Position numbers and translations under genes: made by a program
The notes under the pieces: model-generated
What the model saw: the letters and a program-made list of their open reading frames with translations, nothing else
Databases searched by the model: none
Told to the model about the DNA's origin: nothing
Part shown: positions 20,749 to 23,880 of the stretch, one piece after another
Layout: each line of letters starts with the position of its first letter
How positions within the stretch are numbered: position 1 is the stretch's first letter
Source of the DNA: Acidobacteriota bacterium
GTDB lineage: Bacteria; Acidobacteriota; UBA6911; JACQSX01
NCBI GenBank assembly: GCA_016199665.1
Contig: JACQGG010000132.1
Location: forward strand, 1-23,880
Length of the DNA: 23,880 bases
Reading direction: 5' to 3'

Positions 20749-22110
20749 CTACCCCTCCGGCCACTTCCATGCTTCTACGACCTCGGCGATTTGATCGACG
20801 GCCCAGTCCACTTCCGCATCGGTGATGACGTAGGGGGGCATGAAATAAATCACGTTGCCAAGAGGACGAAGCAGCAGGCCGCGGCGCAGAAATTCGGCGG
20901 CCAGCTCCGGGCCGATCCGGTCCAGGTAGCCTCCCGCCGCCGGCGCCTGCTTGTCCTGAACCAGCTCGACCACACCCACCCCGCCGATGACCCTCACATC
21001 CCCGACGTGGGGCAATGTCCGCAGAGGCTCCAAGCGCCGGCGCAACTGATTTTCCAGCGCCTGGACCCGCTGCAGCCTCCCTTCAACGCCAAACAGTTCC
21101 AGGCTTGCCAGCGCCACGGCACAGGCCAGCGGATTTGCCGTGTATGAGTGCCCGTGAAAAAAGGTCTTGCGCCGGTCGTCGCTCAGAAAAGCCCCATAGA
21201 CCGAATCGGTAGTGACCGTGGCCGCCAGCGGCAGGTAACCGCCGGTGAGCGCCTTGGAGAGGCAAATGATGTCGGGCCGCACCCGGGCATGCTCACAGGC
21301 GAACATCTTTGCCGTGCGGCCAAAGCCAGTCAGCACTTCATCGGCGATCAGCAGCGTGCCGTAGCGATCGCAAAGTCGCCGCACCCCCGCCAAAAACTCC
21401 GCCGGCCAGACAATCATGCCGCCTGCGCCCTGCAGCATCGGCTCCACGATCACGGCGGCAACCTGCGCTTTCTCTTCTTGAAGCAGCCGCTCCAGCTCGC
21501 CCAAACAATCGATCTGGCAGGCAGCCCGCTCCAGCCCCAGCGGGCAGCGATAGCAGTAAGGGGCATGAGCCCGCGCCACTCGGAAAAGCAATCCGGCAAA
21601 CGGTTGGGTAAAAACAGAGTCGCCGCTCGCCGACATGGCGCCCACCGTGTCGCCGTGGTAGGCGTACCGCAGAGCCAGAAAAAGCCGCCGGCCGGAATCG
21701 CCGCGATTTTGCCAGTACTGCCATGCCATCTTGATCGCCACTTCCACTGCCGTCGAGCCGTTGTCCGAATAGAACACCCGAGTCAGGCCCGCGGGAAGCA
21801 ACGCCGTCAGGCGCTCGGCCAATTCCACCGCAGGGCGGTGCGTGCAGCCTGCAAACAAGACATGCTCCAGCTCTCGCGCCTGCGCCGCCAGCGCCTCGTT
21901 CAGTTTCGGATGGCTGTGACCGTGGATGTTGACCCACCAGGAGGAGATGCCATCCAGCAGGCGCCGCTTGTCTTCGGTGTAAAGGTAGACCCCTTTGCCG
22001 CGCACAATAGGCAGAGGCGCCAGGGCAGTCTGCATCTGCGTGTACGGATGCCAGACGTGTGCGCGGTCCCGCGCTGTCAGATCGATGCTTTGGACTGCGT
22101 TGCCAGTCAT
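20749..22110 (-). CDS. bioA: Adenosylmethionine-8-amino-7-oxononanoate aminotransferase
   Basis: The 453-residue PLP enzyme is the biotin-pathway aminotransferase that turns KAPA into DAPA using S-adenosylmethionine as amino donor. Typical residues are W58-W59 in SSWWVNIHGHSHP, Y151-H152-G153 in the PLP pocket, D257-E258 in LIADEVLTGFGRT and PLP lysine K286 in LSKALTGGYLPLA. Length is typical. Gene order on this strand is bioF-bioD-bioA. The 120-base gap to bioD is almost entirely repeat sequence (copy B), and the bases just before ATG (CTGACAACTGACAACATC) show no Shine-Dalgarno; the nearest GAGGG is about 18 bases away. Expression may therefore be poorly coupled. Confidence 0.97.
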   Translation of the reverse strand: MTGNAVQSIDLTARDRAHVWHPYTQMQTALAPLPIVRGKGVYLYTEDKRRLLDGISSWWVNIHGHSHPKLNEALAAQARELEHVLFAGCTHRPAVELAERLTALLPAGLTRVFYSDNGSTAVEVAIKMAWQYWQNRGDSGRRLFLALRYAYHGDTVGAMSASGDSVFTQPFAGLLFRVARAHAPYCYRCPLGLERAACQIDCLGELERLLQEEKAQVAAVIVEPMLQGAGGMIVWPAEFLAGVRRLCDRYGTLLIADEVLTGFGRTAKMFACEHARVRPDIICLSKALTGGYLPLAATVTTDSVYGAFLSDDRRKTFFHGHSYTANPLACAVALASLELFGVEGRLQRVQALENQLRRRLEPLRTLPHVGDVRVIGGVGVVELVQDKQAPAAGGYLDRIGPELAAEFLRRGLLLRPLGNVIYFMPPYVITDAEVDWAVDQIAEVVEAWKWPEG

Positions 22111-22114
22111 GATG

Positions 22115-22215
22115 TTGTCAGTTGTCAGCCCTCAGCCGTCAGCAATCGGCTGTCAGCTGCCTGCCTTCTGCCTTCCGCCTTCCGCAGTCAGCTGTCAGCC
22201 TTCTGCCTTCTGCCG
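22115..22215 (-). repeat. Mosaic intergenic repeat, copy B (inverted, 5' of bioA)
   Basis: Read on the minus strand, this tract alternates GCAGAAGGC/GCGGAAGGC units with CTGACAGCTGACTGC and CAGCTGACAGCCGATTGCTG blocks, then GAGGGCTGACAACTGAC. These are the same building blocks as copy A, but on the opposite strand, so the two tracts are inverted repeats on either side of bioA. The tract fills most of the bioD-bioA gap and reaches to within a few bases of the bioA ATG. Confidence 0.8.
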
Positions 22216-22230
22216 GCCCCCGACTCACAC

Positions 22231-22911
22231 TCAGTCCCGAAAGAACCGACGCAGCAGCCCCGCTGCGTCCAGGCATCCGCGGGCCCAGGCCCCGAGCGCG
22301 GCGGGATCAAGCGAAGCAAACCACGGCATCTCGCCCAGTACGGCCACGGAGCCGAAACGCTCAATGGCGGCCCGGTTGTCCGGGTCCGGCTCGCCGACCA
22401 GCACCGCACCGGCAAGCTCGATCCCGCGGCGGCGCAGTGCCTCGATGGTCAGCAGTGTATGGTTGATCGTACCCAGAGTGGAACGGGCCGCCACGATGAC
22501 TGAAAGCCCGAGCTGGCGCATCAGGTCGCTCATCATCGCCGTGTCACTGATCGGCACCAGAATGCCGCCCGCGCCTTCCACGACCCACCCGTGCTTCCCC
22601 TCCTGGGATGAAGGCAGGCGCGCCAGGTCTGCAACGGCAATCGAACGCCCCGCCGCCCTGGCCGACAGATGGGGAGACAGAGGAAGGGGGAGCCGCTCGC
22701 CCCGGTCAAAGATCTCTTCCTCGGCGCACGCTCCCAGCCAGCGTATCGTCGAGGTGTCGTCGCCGTCTTCGATCCCGGTCTGTATCGGCTTCCAGTAGCG
22801 AAGCGGCGCCTCACCTCGATAGCGATGCATGAGCGCCGCCGACACCACGGTTTTGCCGACTCCCGTGTCGGTTCCCGTCACAAACACGCCGCGCAGATTT
22901 GGCATTGGCAC
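22231..22911 (-). CDS. bioD: Dethiobiotin synthetase
   Basis: The 226-residue ATP-dependent carboxylase closes the ureido ring of DAPA to give dethiobiotin. The P-loop GTDTGVGKT is at about residues 13-21, KPIQTG about 41-46 binds the carbamate intermediate, and VEGAGGILVPI (about 111-121) is the second phosphate and Mg site. All are intact. GTG at 22911 is used; ATG at 22905 is equally likely, and AGGA lies upstream of both. It follows bioF by 83 bases and precedes bioA, so one transcript probably makes all three. No bioB is present in the window. Confidence 0.95.
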   Translation of the reverse strand: MPMPNLRGVFVTGTDTGVGKTVVSAALMHRYRGEAPLRYWKPIQTGIEDGDDTSTIRWLGACAEEEIFDRGERLPLPLSPHLSARAAGRSIAVADLARLPSSQEGKHGWVVEGAGGILVPISDTAMMSDLMRQLGLSVIVAARSTLGTINHTLLTIEALRRRGIELAGAVLVGEPDPDNRAAIERFGSVAVLGEMPWFASLDPAALGAWARGCLDAAGLLRRFFRD

Positions 22912-22936
22912 TCTTTTCCTGGCCCCCTGCGGGAAG

Positions 22937-22978
22937 AGTCTGCGACCTCTGCGTCTCAGGGTTTGATGTTTTTACATC
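22937..22978 (-). repeat. Short TCTGCG repeat and small hairpin between bioF and bioD
   Basis: TCTGCG occurs twice (22939-22944 and 22948-22953) in TCTGCGACCTCTGCGTCTC, a word known to me as a dispersed intergenic repeat in several soil-bacterial genomes. GATGT (22965-22969) and ACATC (22974-22978) form a 5-bp hairpin with a TTTT loop beside it. Function is unknown. Confidence 0.35.
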
Positions 22979-22994
22979 GCAATGACTGCGACAC

Positions 22995-23880
22995 TCAAAC
23001 TGAAGCAGATTCGCAGGCATGAAGCGCCTCCGCCAGCGCTGTGGCAAAGCGACGCAGGGCCGCCGGGTCAACCTTGACGTTGACTGAAATTCTGAGGCGC
23101 GCGGTGCCGGAAGGCACCGTCGGCGGCCGAACGGCGCGCACGTCAAAGCCCTGGGTCTGGAGGGCGGAGGCAACGGCCACGGCACGGCCGTTTTCACCGA
23201 TTATGACCGGGATGATCTGGGAGAGATCCGCATTCAAAGGAACACTATTTTGTGCCAGCAGCGCCCGCAGCAAGGCAACCCGCTCCATCAGTTGCGCCCG
23301 CCGTTCCGGCTCTGTTTCAACCACCGTGAGCGCCGTGTCCAGCGCCGCCGCCATTGCTGGAGGAGGAGCGGTGGAAAAGACAAACGGCCGGGCCCGCTGC
23401 ACCAGAAAATCGATGGCCCAGCCGGGGCCAGCTACAAAGGCGCCTCCCACTCCCAGGGCCTTGCCCGCCGTATTGATGGAAATGAAGACATCCCTCCCGG
23501 TCTCCGTCGCTTCGATCAATCCCGTGCCGCAAGCGCCGTAAATTCCAACCGCATGGGCTTCATCGACAATCAGAGCCGCGCCTGTCTCGCGGCACAGGGC
23601 GGCGTACTCCGCCAGCGGCGCCCGGTCGCCGTCCATGCTGAAAAGCGATTCAGTCACCAGGAATTTCTGGCCGATCCCGTTCTGACTGACCATGAGACGG
23701 CGTAGCGCCTGCACATTGCAGTGCGGGAATACCACGCGACGCGCTCGCGCCAGTCGAAGTCCGTCGACCAGACTTGCATGGTTAAGCGCATCCGAAAAAA
23801 CAACGTCGTCCGGCTCCAGAAATGCGCTCAGAACGCCAATGTTGGCCGCGTAGCCACTGCCAAAGAACAAGGCGGCTTCG
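22995..23880 (-). CDS. bioF: 8-amino-7-oxononanoate synthase, 5' end outside window
   Basis: At least 294 residues of the PLP enzyme that joins pimeloyl-ACP/CoA and alanine to make KAPA are present. The first part of the gene lies beyond the right edge (the frame is open from EAALFFGSGYAANIGVLSAF). Visible features are SESLFSMDGD-like TESLFSMDGDRAPL, the PLP-ring aspartate in IVDEAHAVGIYG, and the catalytic lysine in INTAGKALGVGGAF. The C-terminal domain ends with VRPPTVPSGTARLRISVNVK, typical of this family (usual length about 385-400). It heads the visible bio cluster, and its stop is 83 bases before bioD. Confidence 0.96.
   Translation of the reverse strand, partial: EAALFFGSGYAANIGVLSAFLEPDDVVFSDALNHASLVDGLRLARARRVVFPHCNVQALRRLMVSQNGIGQKFLVTESLFSMDGDRAPLAEYAALCRETGAALIVDEAHAVGIYGACGTGLIEATETGRDVFISINTAGKALGVGGAFVAGPGWAIDFLVQRARPFVFSTAPPPAMAAALDTALTVVETEPERRAQLMERVALLRALLAQNSVPLNADLSQIIPVIIGENGRAVAVASALQTQGFDVRAVRPPTVPSGTARLRISVNVKVDPAALRRFATALAEALHACESASV

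Noticed and set aside
20462..20770. Minus-strand 102-residue reading frame with SAIGCQA peptide repeats
   Set aside because: It is translation of the tandem repeat and overlaps the bioA 3' end; such repeats give open frames by chance.
21148..22503. Plus-strand 451-residue frame opposite bioA and bioD
   Set aside because: Both real genes lie on the other strand with full family motifs; this frame is Arg/Gln-rich without any domain and crosses the repeat tract.

Overview
This is a GC-rich, mostly densely coded bacterial window. The gene content fits a Gram-negative soil bacterium, with Acidobacteriota the best guess. The support is a TolC/HlyD/ABC exporter, a Sec-exported multidomain protein ending in VHxxELR repeats (a tail I associate with acidobacterial exported proteins), and an ArnT-like membrane protein. 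The phylum is an inference from style, not proven.

Positions 1-4380 are an accessory segment. It opens with a truncated excisionase-like mini-ORF overlapping by ATGA with a MerR/excisionase-type HTH gene. That gene in turn overlaps a tyrosine integrase, which is followed by tRNA-Leu(CAA). To the right of the tRNA is a graveyard of a restriction/defence island: the N-terminus of a PLD-domain helicase joined in frame (with one stop) to the C-terminus of an Eco57I-like methyltransferase, an apparently intact Fic protein, a DUF4926-like gene with a one-base frameshift, and a second decayed methyltransferase C-terminus.

Positions 4356-11636 look like ordinary chromosome: a small dimeric alpha/beta-barrel protein, a 1027-residue exported metallopeptidase-like protein with FN3, DUF11 and C-terminal repeats, a DUF374 acyltransferase, an RRM RNA-binding protein, a small conserved hypothetical, an ACMSD-like amidohydrolase, and a membrane protein carrying what looks like a kinase dimerisation helix without its histidine.

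Positions 11654-18578 (minus strand) hold a five-gene export operon: TolC-like channel, HlyD-like adaptor, a double-ATPase ABC protein and two ABC-2 permeases, the same layout as E. coli ybhGFSR plus an outer-membrane channel. A perfect 20-bp palindrome sits between the channel and the adaptor. A divergent gene encodes a GT39/ArnT-like membrane glycosyltransferase (18825-20483).

Positions 20749-23880 (minus strand) hold biotin genes bioF (cut by the window edge), bioD and bioA. bioA is bracketed by two inverted copies of a mosaic intergenic repeat family; one copy runs almost to the bioA start codon and leaves no clear Shine-Dalgarno. The most unusual signals are this repeat bracket, the in-frame helicase/methyltransferase scar, the 20-bp palindrome and the histidine-less sensor-like protein.
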